From Embleya scabrispora (GTDB taxonomy: Bacteria; Actinomycetota; Actinomycetes; Streptomycetales; Streptomycetaceae): a DNA stretch of 64,000 nt. Shown here one piece after another: positions 24,012 through 31,308 of the stretch; position 1 is the stretch's first letter; every line of letters starts with the position of its first letter. Position numbers and translations under genes: made by a program. Location: NCBI RefSeq assembly GCF_002024165.1, contig NZ_MWQN01000001.1:5187501-5251500 (forward strand), written 5' to 3'. Below the pieces are notes generated by a model. That model searched no databases. It was not told the DNA's origin and saw only the letters and a program-made list of their open reading frames with translations.

Positions 24012-25820
24012 ATGTACGCCGGTACCCCGACCCCCGTCTCCGTGCCCCGCGCGCTCCGCGCCTGTATGCATGCGCTGGTCGCGCTGCTGCTCGCGGTGGC
24101 CGCGCTGCGCGCCCTCGTCGGCACCGACGCCTCCGCGCCGCGGGCCGCGCTGATTTCGGTCGCCGCCGCGATCACGGCCGCCGTGTACGCGGTGGGCAAC
24201 CTGACCCCCTCGGTGGGGCCGTCGCGGCGGGCCTCGGTGTGGTGGCTGGGCGCGCTGGCGTTGTCCTGGTGCGGGTTGTACGCGCTCACGGCGGAGGGGA
24301 TCTGGTTCGCCTTCCCGCTGTTCTTCCTGGTTCCGCACCTGCTGCCCGTGCGGGTCGCGCTGCCCGTGGTGGGCGGGCTCGCGGGAATCGCCGTCGGGGG
24401 CTACGCGGCTCATCGCGGCGCGGTGTCGGTGGGCATGGTGCTCGGCCCGCTGCTGGGCGCGGCGGTCGCGGTGGCCACCGTGCTCGGCTATCAGGCGTTG
24501 CATCGGGAGAGCGAGGCGCGGCGCCGCCTCGTGGAGGACGTGGTCGCGGCCCGGGCCTCGCTCGCGGCGGCGGAGCGGCACGCGGGAGTGCTGGCCGAGC
24601 GTGAGCGGCTGGCCCGGGAGATCCACGACACGCTCGCGCAGGGCTTCAGCAGCATCCAGTTGTTGCTGCGCGCGGCCGAGCGGGCGCTGCCGGCGGATCC
24701 GACGGCAGCCGACCGGCACGTACGGCTGGCGCGGGTCACCGCGACCGACAGCCTGGCGGAGGCGCGGCGGTTCGTCCGGGCGCTGGCGCCGCCGGAGTTG
24801 GACGACTCCTCGCTGCCGGCGGCGCTGGAGCGGCTGTGCGCGCGGACGGCCGCCGAAGCGGACCTGGATGTGCGCTTCCATCGCACGGGGGAGGCGGCCG
24901 GGTTGCCGACGGCCGTCGAGGTGGCGCTGCTGCGGATCGCCCAGTCGGCGCTCGGGAACACGGTGCGGCACGCGGGCGCGGCCCGGGCCGAGGTGACGCT
25001 CAGCCACATGGAGGCGTCGGTGACGCTCGACGTGGTGGACGACGGACGCGGGTTCGATCCCGCCGCGCGCCCGGTCGGGACGGATCGGAGCGGGACCGCC
25101 GGGACCGGATTCGGGCTGGCGGCGATGCGGACTCGGGCGGCCGAACTGGGCGGAGCGCTGACGGTGGAGTCCGGCCCGGGGCAGGGGACGGCGATCGCGG
25201 TGACGTTTCCGATGCGGGCGGGGGAGCGGCCGGGGGCCTCGCCGGCGCCTGCGGGGGAGGGGATCGGGGCCGTTCCGCCACCTGCGCGGGAGGCCGGGGC
25301 TTTTCCGATACCGGAGACCGGCGGGCCCGGGGCCGGCCCCGCACCCGCCCGGGAGCGGTCGGGGTCCCTGCCGGCGCCTGTGCGGGAAGGGTCCGGGGCT
25401 TTTCCGGTGCCTGTACGGGAGGCTGGGGCTTTTCCGGTGCCTGTGCGGGAAGGGTCCGGGGCCGTTCCGGCAGCTGGGCGGGAGGTCGGGGCTTTTCCGG
25501 TGCCTGTGCGGGAGGCTGGGGCTTTGCCGGTGCCGGAGACCGGGGGGCCCGGGGCCGGCCCTGCGCCCGCCCGGGAGCGGTTGGGGACCCTGCCGGCGTC
25601 TGTGCGGGAGGGGGCCGGGGCCGTTCCGGCACCTGCGCGGGAGGAGCGGTCGGGGACCCTGCCGGCGCCTGTGCGGGAGGGGTCCGGGGACCTTCGGGTG
25701 CCTGTGCGGGTGGTCGGCGCCCTTGCGGTGCCTGAGACCGAGGGGCTCGGGACCATCGCGGTGGCTGCTCGGGGGCGGTCGGGGACCTTGCCGGCGTCTG
25801 CGGACGGGGGTGCGCGGTGA
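24012..25820 (+). CDS. NarL-type sensor histidine kinase with a long repetitive C-terminal tail
   Basis: A 602-residue protein. Five or six membrane helices fill residues 18-165. The HisKA_3 box REIHDTLAQGFSS holds the phospho-acceptor His, followed by the DSLAEARRFVRAL segment and the ATPase motifs NTVRHAG, DDGRGFD and GTGFGLAAMRTRA. Catalytic homology ends near residue 402 (AVTFPMRAG). The remaining 200 residues are low-complexity repeats of roughly VREGSGAFPVP and ETGGPGAGPAPARER, ending at the regulator gene. NarL-type kinases normally stop soon after the ATPase domain. The stop overlaps the regulator start (GTGA). Confidence 0.92.
   Translation: MYAGTPTPVSVPRALRACMHALVALLLAVAALRALVGTDASAPRAALISVAAAITAAVYAVGNLTPSVGPSRRASVWWLGALALSWCGLYALTAEGIWFAFPLFFLVPHLLPVRVALPVVGGLAGIAVGGYAAHRGAVSVGMVLGPLLGAAVAVATVLGYQALHRESEARRRLVEDVVAARASLAAAERHAGVLAERERLAREIHDTLAQGFSSIQLLLRAAERALPADPTAADRHVRLARVTATDSLAEARRFVRALAPPELDDSSLPAALERLCARTAAEADLDVRFHRTGEAAGLPTAVEVALLRIAQSALGNTVRHAGAARAEVTLSHMEASVTLDVVDDGRGFDPAARPVGTDRSGTAGTGFGLAAMRTRAAELGGALTVESGPGQGTAIAVTFPMRAGERPGASPAPAGEGIGAVPPPAREAGAFPIPETGGPGAGPAPARERSGSLPAPVREGSGAFPVPVREAGAFPVPVREGSGAVPAAGREVGAFPVPVREAGALPVPETGGPGAGPAPARERLGTLPASVREGAGAVPAPAREERSGTLPAPVREGSGDLRVPVRVVGALAVPETEGLGTIAVAARGRSGTLPASADGGAR
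25218..25817 (+). repeat. Coding tandem repeats in the sensor-kinase tail
   Basis: About 600 bases of imperfect repeats, in-frame, built on GGTGCCTGTGCGGGA-like and GGGGCTTTTCCGGTGCC-like blocks, plus two near-identical copies of a longer block encoding PETGGPGAGPAPARER (near 25312 and 25530). Repeats keep the reading frame open. Confidence 0.85.
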
Positions 25821-26446
25821 TTCGGTTGTTGTTGGCCGACGACCATCCCGTCGTGCGCGCCGGGCTGCGTGCCGTGTTGGCGGCCGAGCCGGACTTCGAG
25901 GTGGTGGGCGAGGCGGACACGGCGGAGCGCGCGGTCGAGTTGGCGGGCTCCCTCGCACCCGACGTGGTGCTGATGGACCTGCGCTTCGGCCCGGGCGCCA
26001 TGCACGGGAACGCGGCCACGGCGGCCATCGCGGCGCTGCCCCGCGCGCCGCACGTCCTGGTGCTGACCACCTACGACACCGACGCGGACATCCTGGCCGC
26101 GGTCGAATCGGGCGCGCTGGGCTACCTGCTCAAGGACGCCCCGCCGGAGGAGTTGGCGGCGGCGGTACGGACGGCCGCCGCCGGCGAGTCGGCGCTCGCG
26201 CCCCGGATCGCGGGCCGACTGCTCAGCCGACTGCGCCACCCGCAACCGGTGTTGAGCCCGCGGGAGATCGAGGTGCTGGGACTGGTCGCCGAGGGGTTGT
26301 CGAACCTGGCGATCAGCAAGGCGTTGTTCCTGAGCCAGGCAACGGTCAAATCGCATCTGGTGCACATCTACGCGAAGTTGGCGGTCGATTCCCGAACGGC
26401 GGCCGTGGCGGCGGGTGTTCGGCGGGGACTGGTGAAGCGCGGGTGA
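25817..26446 (+). CDS. NarL/LuxR-type response regulator
   Basis: A 209-residue regulator starting GTG in the stop codon of the kinase gene. The receiver domain has LLADDHPVVRAGL, the phospho-acceptor Asp in VVLMDLRFGPG, LTTYDTDADIL and the Lys in YLLKDAPPEEL. The C-terminal LuxR helix-turn-helix is SPREIEVLGLVAEGLSNLAISKALFLSQATVKSHLVHIYAKL. The FGPG after the Asp is common in actinobacterial members. It is paired with the kinase; its likely target is the divergent FtsX ABC operon through the palindrome at 23935-23975. Confidence 0.95.
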   Translation: MIRLLLADDHPVVRAGLRAVLAAEPDFEVVGEADTAERAVELAGSLAPDVVLMDLRFGPGAMHGNAATAAIAALPRAPHVLVLTTYDTDADILAAVESGALGYLLKDAPPEELAAAVRTAAAGESALAPRIAGRLLSRLRHPQPVLSPREIEVLGLVAEGLSNLAISKALFLSQATVKSHLVHIYAKLAVDSRTAAVAAGVRRGLVKRG

Positions 26447-26480
26447 AGCCCGCCCCGGACGCGCCGCCGCCGTCCCCGCC

Positions 26481-27761
26481 CTAGGCGAACCGCGAACTAC
26501 GCACCGGACCGGGCGAGTCGACCCGGTCGCGTGTCCCCGACAGCCACGTGCCGGCGACGGTTCGGGTGAACGTGCCCAGCGCCTCGTCGGGGTCGGCCGG
26601 CGCGTCGTCGTCGCCGGCGTGGTCATACGGCCCGGCGCGTAGCACCTCGGCCGCGTGGTCCGCTTCGGGGCGGGTGTCGGCCCCGTCCCCCACGCCGCCG
26701 TCCGGCCGGGCGAACAGCTGTTCCTCCCATGGTGCGTTGCCGTACTGGCGCAGCAGTCCCGAGACGTCCGCGGAGACCGCGGGCGGCTGTGTCCAGCACG
26801 TGGCGTGCTCGTACAGCACCTGCCCGGGGGCACGTTCGCGAAGCGTCGCGCACACCTCGGGGGCGAGATCCTCCAGGCGGTACGCGACGACGAGGGTGTC
26901 CGGGCGGGTGGGGGTGTACGACACGGTGGGCACGCCCAGCAGGTCCGCGGCGGCGAGGCCCATGATGCGGCCGCCCCGGTCGTCGAGGAGGGACACCGTC
27001 GTGGGCGCGACGCCGGCCGCTTCGAGGACGAGCACCAGGCGTCGCAGACCGTGCAGGCAGGACGTGTGGTCGTCCTGGTGCATCGCATAGCGGCCGGTCA
27101 TGCCGGCGGTGAAGCCGTACGGGGACAGCGTGGTCAGTACGCCGCCGGTCAGCGCGAACTGCCGACCGCGCAGGTCGAGATGGTCGAGGGCACCGGCCCG
27201 CGAAGCGGCGTCGGCGCGGTTCGGCATGCGGCTGACCCGGCCGTACGCCCAGGTCCACCTGTCCTCGTCGGGTGCCGGCAGGGCGGCCGCGTGTCGGCGG
27301 GCGCGGGTGAGGTCGCCGCCGAGGATCGAGTTGTAGACCAGCAGGTAGCGGTCGGGCCACGCACGCAGCTCGGCCTCGTGGGCTTCGAGGAGGGCGACGG
27401 CCTCGCCGTGGCGTGCCTCCGCCTCGTACGCCGCCACCAACTCGTTGCGCACGCCCGCCGAGCCGGGCACCCGGCGGACCGCTTCGGCGAGTGGGGGGAT
27501 CGCGGCGAACGCGATGCCGCGCTCGACGCACGCGTAGCCGAGTTCGTACAGACGTTCAGGGCTCGCCGGTTGTGCGACGGCCTGCTCGGCCGCCTTGGCC
27601 AGGTCGGCGAAGCCGGCCAGTCGCGCCGCCTTCTCCAGCGCCCGTGCCAGTTCGCCGAGGGGGACGGTGGCCGCCACGCCACGCAAACCGCGGATCGCGC
27701 CCGGGATGTCACCCGTCTCCAGGCACTGCCACACCCGGTCGAGATCGTTGTCGGTGTTCAT
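26481..27761 (-). CDS. TPR-like protein with an unrecognised C-terminal domain
   Basis: A 426-residue protein; ATG 27761 is chosen as the beginning of a regular helical pattern, since further upstream the frame is a shadow of the opposite strand. Residues about 20-190 form helical repeats (LARALEKAARLAGFADLAKAAEQ, AYEAEARHGEAVALLEAHEAEL, LTRARRHAAAL). Residues 205-360 form an alpha/beta domain with GGVLTTLSPYGFTAGMTGRY, LVLVLEAAGV, VSLLDDRGGRIMGLAAADLLG and TLVVAYRLEDL. I do not recognise this second domain. No signal peptide or membrane segment. It is convergent with the response regulator and divergent from an amidohydrolase gene. Confidence 0.8.
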   Translation of the reverse strand: MNTDNDLDRVWQCLETGDIPGAIRGLRGVAATVPLGELARALEKAARLAGFADLAKAAEQAVAQPASPERLYELGYACVERGIAFAAIPPLAEAVRRVPGSAGVRNELVAAYEAEARHGEAVALLEAHEAELRAWPDRYLLVYNSILGGDLTRARRHAAALPAPDEDRWTWAYGRVSRMPNRADAASRAGALDHLDLRGRQFALTGGVLTTLSPYGFTAGMTGRYAMHQDDHTSCLHGLRRLVLVLEAAGVAPTTVSLLDDRGGRIMGLAAADLLGVPTVSYTPTRPDTLVVAYRLEDLAPEVCATLRERAPGQVLYEHATCWTQPPAVSADVSGLLRQYGNAPWEEQLFARPDGGVGDGADTRPEADHAAEVLRAGPYDHAGDDDAPADPDEALGTFTRTVAGTWLSGTRDRVDSPGPVRSSRFA

Positions 27762-27896
27762 GGGGGACGAGCCTTCGACACGGGGTGCGGCCGGCACAAC
27801 CGGATCAGCCGTGCGTGGGCGGGCCTTCGGCCTCAGCCACAGCCTCGGGTTCGGGGTCGGGTGTTCGGGGAGGTGGGGTCGGGGGCGGGCAGGTCG

Positions 27897-27902
27897 TAGG
27901 GT
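27897..27902 (+). promoter_or_regulatory. Candidate -10 box (TAGGGT), leaderless amidohydrolase transcript
   Basis: TAGGGT ends 6 nt before ATG 27909, with no ribosome site between. Confidence 0.5.
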
Positions 27903-27908
27903 CTCGGC

Positions 27909-28994
27909 ATGACCGTGCTGCACGTGAAGGGCCGCGTTCTGGTCGGCCCCGAGGATGTCCGTGACGAGATGTGGGTGATCGGCGGGCGGATCACCTTCGA
28001 GCGGCCGACGTCGCTCGCCGTCGACGCCACGTTGGAGGGGTGGGTACTGCCCGGCCTGGTCGACGCGCACTGCCATGTCGGGATCGACGCGCACGGCGCG
28101 GTCGACGCGCCGACCGCCGAGCGCCAGGCGATCACCGACCGGGACGCGGGCGCGCTGCTGCTGCGCGACGCGGGCTCGGCCGCCGACACCCGCTGGATCG
28201 ACGGCCGCGAGGACCTGCCCCGGCTGATCCGCGCGGGGCGGCATCTGGCCCGGCCCAAGCGCTACATCCGCAACTACGCGCACGAGATCGAGCCGGGTGA
28301 CCTGACCGCGTTCGTGATCCAGGAGGCCCGGCGCGGCGACGGCTGGGTCAAGCTGGTCGGAGACTGGATCGACCGGGACACCGGGGACCTGGCGCCGCTG
28401 TGGCCCAAGGACGCGCTCCAGGCGGCGATCGCCGCCGCGCACGCCGAGGGCGCCCGGGTCACCGCGCACTGCTTCGCCGAGAACTCGCTTCCGGACCTGG
28501 TGGAGGCGGGCATCGACTGCATCGAACACGCCACCGGGTTGACCGAGGACCTGATCCCGCTGTTCGCCGAGCGGGGCGTGGCGATCGTGCCGACGCTGGT
28601 CAACATCGCCACCTTCCCAGGGATCGCCGACCAGGCGGGCGCCAAGTTCCCGACCTACGCCGCGCACATGCGCGCGCTGCACGCCAACCGCTATGCCACG
28701 GTGCGGGCCGCCTACGACGCGGGCATCCCGATCTTCGTGGGCACGGACGCGGGCGGCTCGCTGCCGCACGGCCTGGTCGCCGACGAGGTCGCGGAGCTGG
28801 TCGCGGCCGGCATCCCGGCGCGCGACGCGCTGTCCGCCGCGTGCTGGTCCGCCCGCCGCTGGCTCGGCCGGGACGCGATCGCCGAGGGCGCGTCGGCCGA
28901 CGTGGTGGTGTATTCGGCCGATCCACGGGCCGACGTCGGCGTGTTGGCCGACCCGCGCGCGGTGGTGTTGCGGGGCACGGTGATGCCGCGCTGA
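27909..28994 (+). CDS. Metal-dependent amidohydrolase (imidazolonepropionase/prolidase-like)
   Basis: A 361-residue amidohydrolase-1 family enzyme. Metal ligands are visible in order: DAHCH near residue 52, Lys in GWVKLVGDW, His in VTAHCFAE, His in IEHATGL, and Asp in FVGTDAGGS. The N- and C-terminal beta segments form the composite urease-like domain (VLPGLVD start, ADVVVYSADP end). Similar proteins act as carboxypeptidase-like or cyclic-amide hydrolases. The substrate cannot be told from sequence. The gene stands alone, probably on a leaderless mRNA. Confidence 0.9.
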   Translation: MTVLHVKGRVLVGPEDVRDEMWVIGGRITFERPTSLAVDATLEGWVLPGLVDAHCHVGIDAHGAVDAPTAERQAITDRDAGALLLRDAGSAADTRWIDGREDLPRLIRAGRHLARPKRYIRNYAHEIEPGDLTAFVIQEARRGDGWVKLVGDWIDRDTGDLAPLWPKDALQAAIAAAHAEGARVTAHCFAENSLPDLVEAGIDCIEHATGLTEDLIPLFAERGVAIVPTLVNIATFPGIADQAGAKFPTYAAHMRALHANRYATVRAAYDAGIPIFVGTDAGGSLPHGLVADEVAELVAAGIPARDALSAACWSARRWLGRDAIAEGASADVVVYSADPRADVGVLADPRAVVLRGTVMPR

Positions 28995-29018
28995 CGGGTC
29001 GCGACGCCCACCGTCAGC
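28990..29018. terminator. Hairpin spanning the stop codons of two convergent genes
   Basis: GCTGACGG / CCGTCAGC stem with a 13-nt loop; one arm contains the TGA of the amidohydrolase gene and the other the stop of the DUF6924 gene. Possible bidirectional terminator. Confidence 0.4.
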
Positions 29019-29469
29019 ACCGCAGCACGCCGTCGGGGTCGGCATGGGCGACCCTGGCGAATTCCGCGAAGAACAGGTTCGCGTCGGCGAGGTTGGCCTG
29101 CACGTTGTGCGTGGCGGCCGGCAGGATCCGGAACGCGCGCGGGGACGCGATGTCGATCGGGTCCGGGTCCTCCTCGTCGTATCGGGGGTCGAGCGCGAGC
29201 AGCGCATGATCGTCGCACCCCATGGTGTGCGGGTCGGCGACGAAAAGCACGAACGTGTGCGCGTCGTGTCGAGCTGCGGCCACGATGTCGTCGGGCTCGG
29301 CGTCCGCCCAGGCGGGATCGTCGACGAGCAGCACGATCGCCGGCCTGTCGTCGGCCGGCCCCCAGGGTTTCGCCAACTCCGCCATCACGTCGGTCCACGC
29401 CGCGTCGTTGGTGTGGTCGGTTCTGATCACCACGACCGTGTACGCGTGGTGTGGCTCGATCTCGGGCAA
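29014..29469 (-). CDS. DUF6924-like protein
   Basis: A 151-residue protein. TTG 29469 is chosen since CGAGGGGAG precedes it and the conserved pattern begins there (PEIEPHHAYTVVVIRTD). The family pattern is visible: VVVIRTDHTNDAAWTDVM, AIVLLVDDPAWADAEPDDI, THTMGCDDHALLALD-like segment, FRILPAATHNVQANLADANLFFAEFA, and a C-terminal GVLRC. I match this to DUF6924 by memory of similar small actinobacterial proteins. No catalytic role is known. Confidence 0.8.
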   Translation of the reverse strand: MPEIEPHHAYTVVVIRTDHTNDAAWTDVMAELAKPWGPADDRPAIVLLVDDPAWADAEPDDIVAAARHDAHTFVLFVADPHTMGCDDHALLALDPRYDEEDPDPIDIASPRAFRILPAATHNVQANLADANLFFAEFARVAHADPDGVLRC

Positions 29470-29703
29470 CGCACCGATCTCCCCTCGGCAGTCCACGCGC
29501 GACCCTGGCACTCGCCACCGACAACCGCACGCCTGCACGCCCTGCGACCGTGGCCGAAATCCGCCCCCGCGCGGGGCCGCCGGAGTGATTCGGCGACACT
29601 CCGTCCCCGCCCGGTCGTTGAACGCCGTGTCCGTCGACGTGATTCGACGGGCGCGGCGTCGGGGCGCAAGACCTCGGGGCCGGCGCAGCGAAAGGCAGCC
29701 CCC
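29470..29703. other. Intergenic stretch with no supported gene
   Basis: About 230 bases; frames remain open but with poor codon pattern and no ribosome site, and I see no hairpin, repeat or motif. Confidence 0.6.
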
Positions 29704-29886
29704 GTGCGAGGTTCGGCCCTGATCGCCCCCAACCCCGATCCACACCACCGCCGTCCCTTCGGCATGGTGCCCCTGCCCTACCCGGTGCCCGAGACCCCCG
29801 GCCCCACCCCCGCCGCACCCCTGGGCCATCCACCGGGGACCACACTCGACACGCCGGAGCCCTGGTATCGCGCCGACGGGTGTTGA
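29704..29886 (+). CDS. Candidate small Pro-rich peptide (60 residues)
   Basis: GTG 29704 to TGA 29886. The peptide is Pro-rich in the middle (VPLPYPVPETPGPTPAAP) and ends EPWYRADGC. About 80% of codons end in G or C, a little below neighbouring genes. The upstream AAAGGCAG is only a weak ribosome site; ATG 29764 would give a 40-residue version. No family recognised. The end lies one base before the convergent Liv operon ends. It may be noise. Confidence 0.3.
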   Translation: MRGSALIAPNPDPHHRRPFGMVPLPYPVPETPGPTPAAPLGHPPGTTLDTPEPWYRADGC

Positions 29887-29887
29887 C

Positions 29888-30568
29888 CTACGTGCGACGG
29901 GCGCTGTCCGGGTGGGACTCGTATTCGGTCGGGTCGCCTCTGAAGGTGACGGTGCCTCGGCTGAGGGCGTAGACGACCTCGGCGCGGCGCAGGGCCTCGC
30001 CCGTGTGCTGTTCGACCAGGATCACCGTGCGCTCGGCCGTGGCCAGGGCGGCCACCACGCCGTACAGGTGGGCCGCCACGCGGGGGGCCAGGCCCTGGCT
30101 GAGTTCGTCCAGGAGCAGGAGCCTGGCGGGGGTGAGCAGGGCCCGGCTCACCGCGAGCATCTGCTGCTCGCCGCCGGAGAGCGTGCCGGCCCGCTGCCTC
30201 AGCCGATCGGCCAGCACCGGGAACGCGGTCAGGGCCGGCGCCACGTCGCGGCCGTCGGCGAACAGGCGCAGGTTGTCGGCCACGCTCAGGCCGGCGAACA
30301 CCCCGCCCCGCTCGGGGATCAGGGTCAGGCCGGCGCGGGCGCGGCGGTCGGCGGGCCAGGCGGTGACGTCCACACCGTCCCAGGTGATCGTGCCGGCGGT
30401 GGGCCGGACCAGCCCGGCCAGCGTGTCGAGGAGCGTGCTGCGACCGGAGCCGTTGCGGCCGACCAGCGCGGTGACGGCGCCGGCGGGGAAGTCCAGGTCG
30501 ACGCCGTGCAGCGCCTCGACCGGGCCGTGCCGGACCCGAAGTCCGCCGACTGACAGGGTGATCGGCAT
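29888..30568 (-). CDS. livF: LivF-like branched-chain amino acid ABC ATPase with altered Walker A
   Basis: A 226-residue ATPase. Walker A reads GRNGSGRST (residues 37-45), with Arg43 where the nucleotide-binding Lys is expected. The signature LSGGE is intact at 130-134 and Walker B LLLLDE at 151-155. The H-loop reads LVEQ as in other LivF proteins. The D-loop region is SQGLAP. It is the last gene of an operon with LivG-like and fused LivH-LivM proteins, overlapping LivG by one base. The Lys-to-Arg change should weaken ATP hydrolysis at its own site; see findings. Substrate is inferred from family only. Confidence 0.88.
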   Translation of the reverse strand: MPITLSVGGLRVRHGPVEALHGVDLDFPAGAVTALVGRNGSGRSTLLDTLAGLVRPTAGTITWDGVDVTAWPADRRARAGLTLIPERGGVFAGLSVADNLRLFADGRDVAPALTAFPVLADRLRQRAGTLSGGEQQMLAVSRALLTPARLLLLDELSQGLAPRVAAHLYGVVAALATAERTVILVEQHTGEALRRAEVVYALSRGTVTFRGDPTEYESHPDSARRT

Positions 30569-31308
30569 CAGAGGTACACCTCCCGGGCCCGCGCGTCGCG
30601 CCGGATCTCGTCCGGGGTGCCGGCCGCGACGATCCGGCCCGCGGCCATCACGTGCACCGTGTCGGCCACCCCGAACACCAGGTCCATGTCGTGTTCGACC
30701 AGCAGGATCGCCAGGCCGTCGGCGGCCAGCGCGCGCAGTTCGCGGCGCAGCCGCTCGGTCTGCGCGTCGTCGAGTCCGCTGGCCGGCTCGTCCAGGAGCA
30801 GTACCGACGGGGACGCCGCGAGCGCGCGCGCCAATTCGACCATCCGCAGTATCGCGGCCGGGAGTTCGCCGGCCCGGGTGTACGCGTGTTCGGTGAGCGC
30901 GAGCCGGTCGAGCGCCGCCTCCACCGCGTCCCCGGTCCGTCCTCGGGCGGGATCGGGCAGGCCGAGCAGGCGGGCCGGGGCGGAGGATCCGGACCGGTTC
31001 TCCGCGGCCACCCGCAGGTTGTCCACCACCGTCAGGCTGGGAAAGATCGACACCGCCTGGAACGTGCGGGCCAGCCCGAGCCGGGCCCGCCGGTGCGCGG
31101 GCAGCCGGGTCACGTCGCGCGTGCCCAGGTACACCCGCCCGGCATCGACACGCCCACCCGCCAGGCAGTCGAACAGGGTGCTCTTGCCCGCCCCGTTCGG
31201 CCCGATCACCGCCGTCACCACGCCCGACGGCACGGTCAGGTCGACCCCGTCCACGGCCCGCAGCCCGCCGAACCGGCGAACCACCCCCTGGGCCCGCAGC
31301 GCGCTCAC
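30568..31308 (-). CDS. livG: LivG-like branched-chain amino acid ABC ATPase with degenerate signature motif
   Basis: A 246-residue ATPase from GTG 31308, overlapping the permease stop (GTGA). Walker A GPNGAGKST (residues 36-44) is intact, Q-loop RTFQAVSIFPSL is normal, Walker B VLLLDEP ends at Glu174, D-loop SGLD, and the H-loop His206 is in LLVEHDMD. The ABC signature LSGGQ is replaced by LPAAI at 149-153, in GELPAAILRMVELARAL. Related actinobacterial LivG proteins have LPTG-like variants, so this may be a clade trait taken further. It pairs with the LivF-like protein. Confidence 0.88.
   Translation of the reverse strand: MSALRAQGVVRRFGGLRAVDGVDLTVPSGVVTAVIGPNGAGKSTLFDCLAGGRVDAGRVYLGTRDVTRLPAHRRARLGLARTFQAVSIFPSLTVVDNLRVAAENRSGSSAPARLLGLPDPARGRTGDAVEAALDRLALTEHAYTRAGELPAAILRMVELARALAASPSVLLLDEPASGLDDAQTERLRRELRALAADGLAILLVEHDMDLVFGVADTVHVMAAGRIVAAGTPDEIRRDARAREVYL

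Noticed and set aside
29044-29886. 280-codon plus-strand frame
   Set aside because: Mostly antisense to the DUF6924 gene; only the last 60 codons are kept as a low-confidence candidate.
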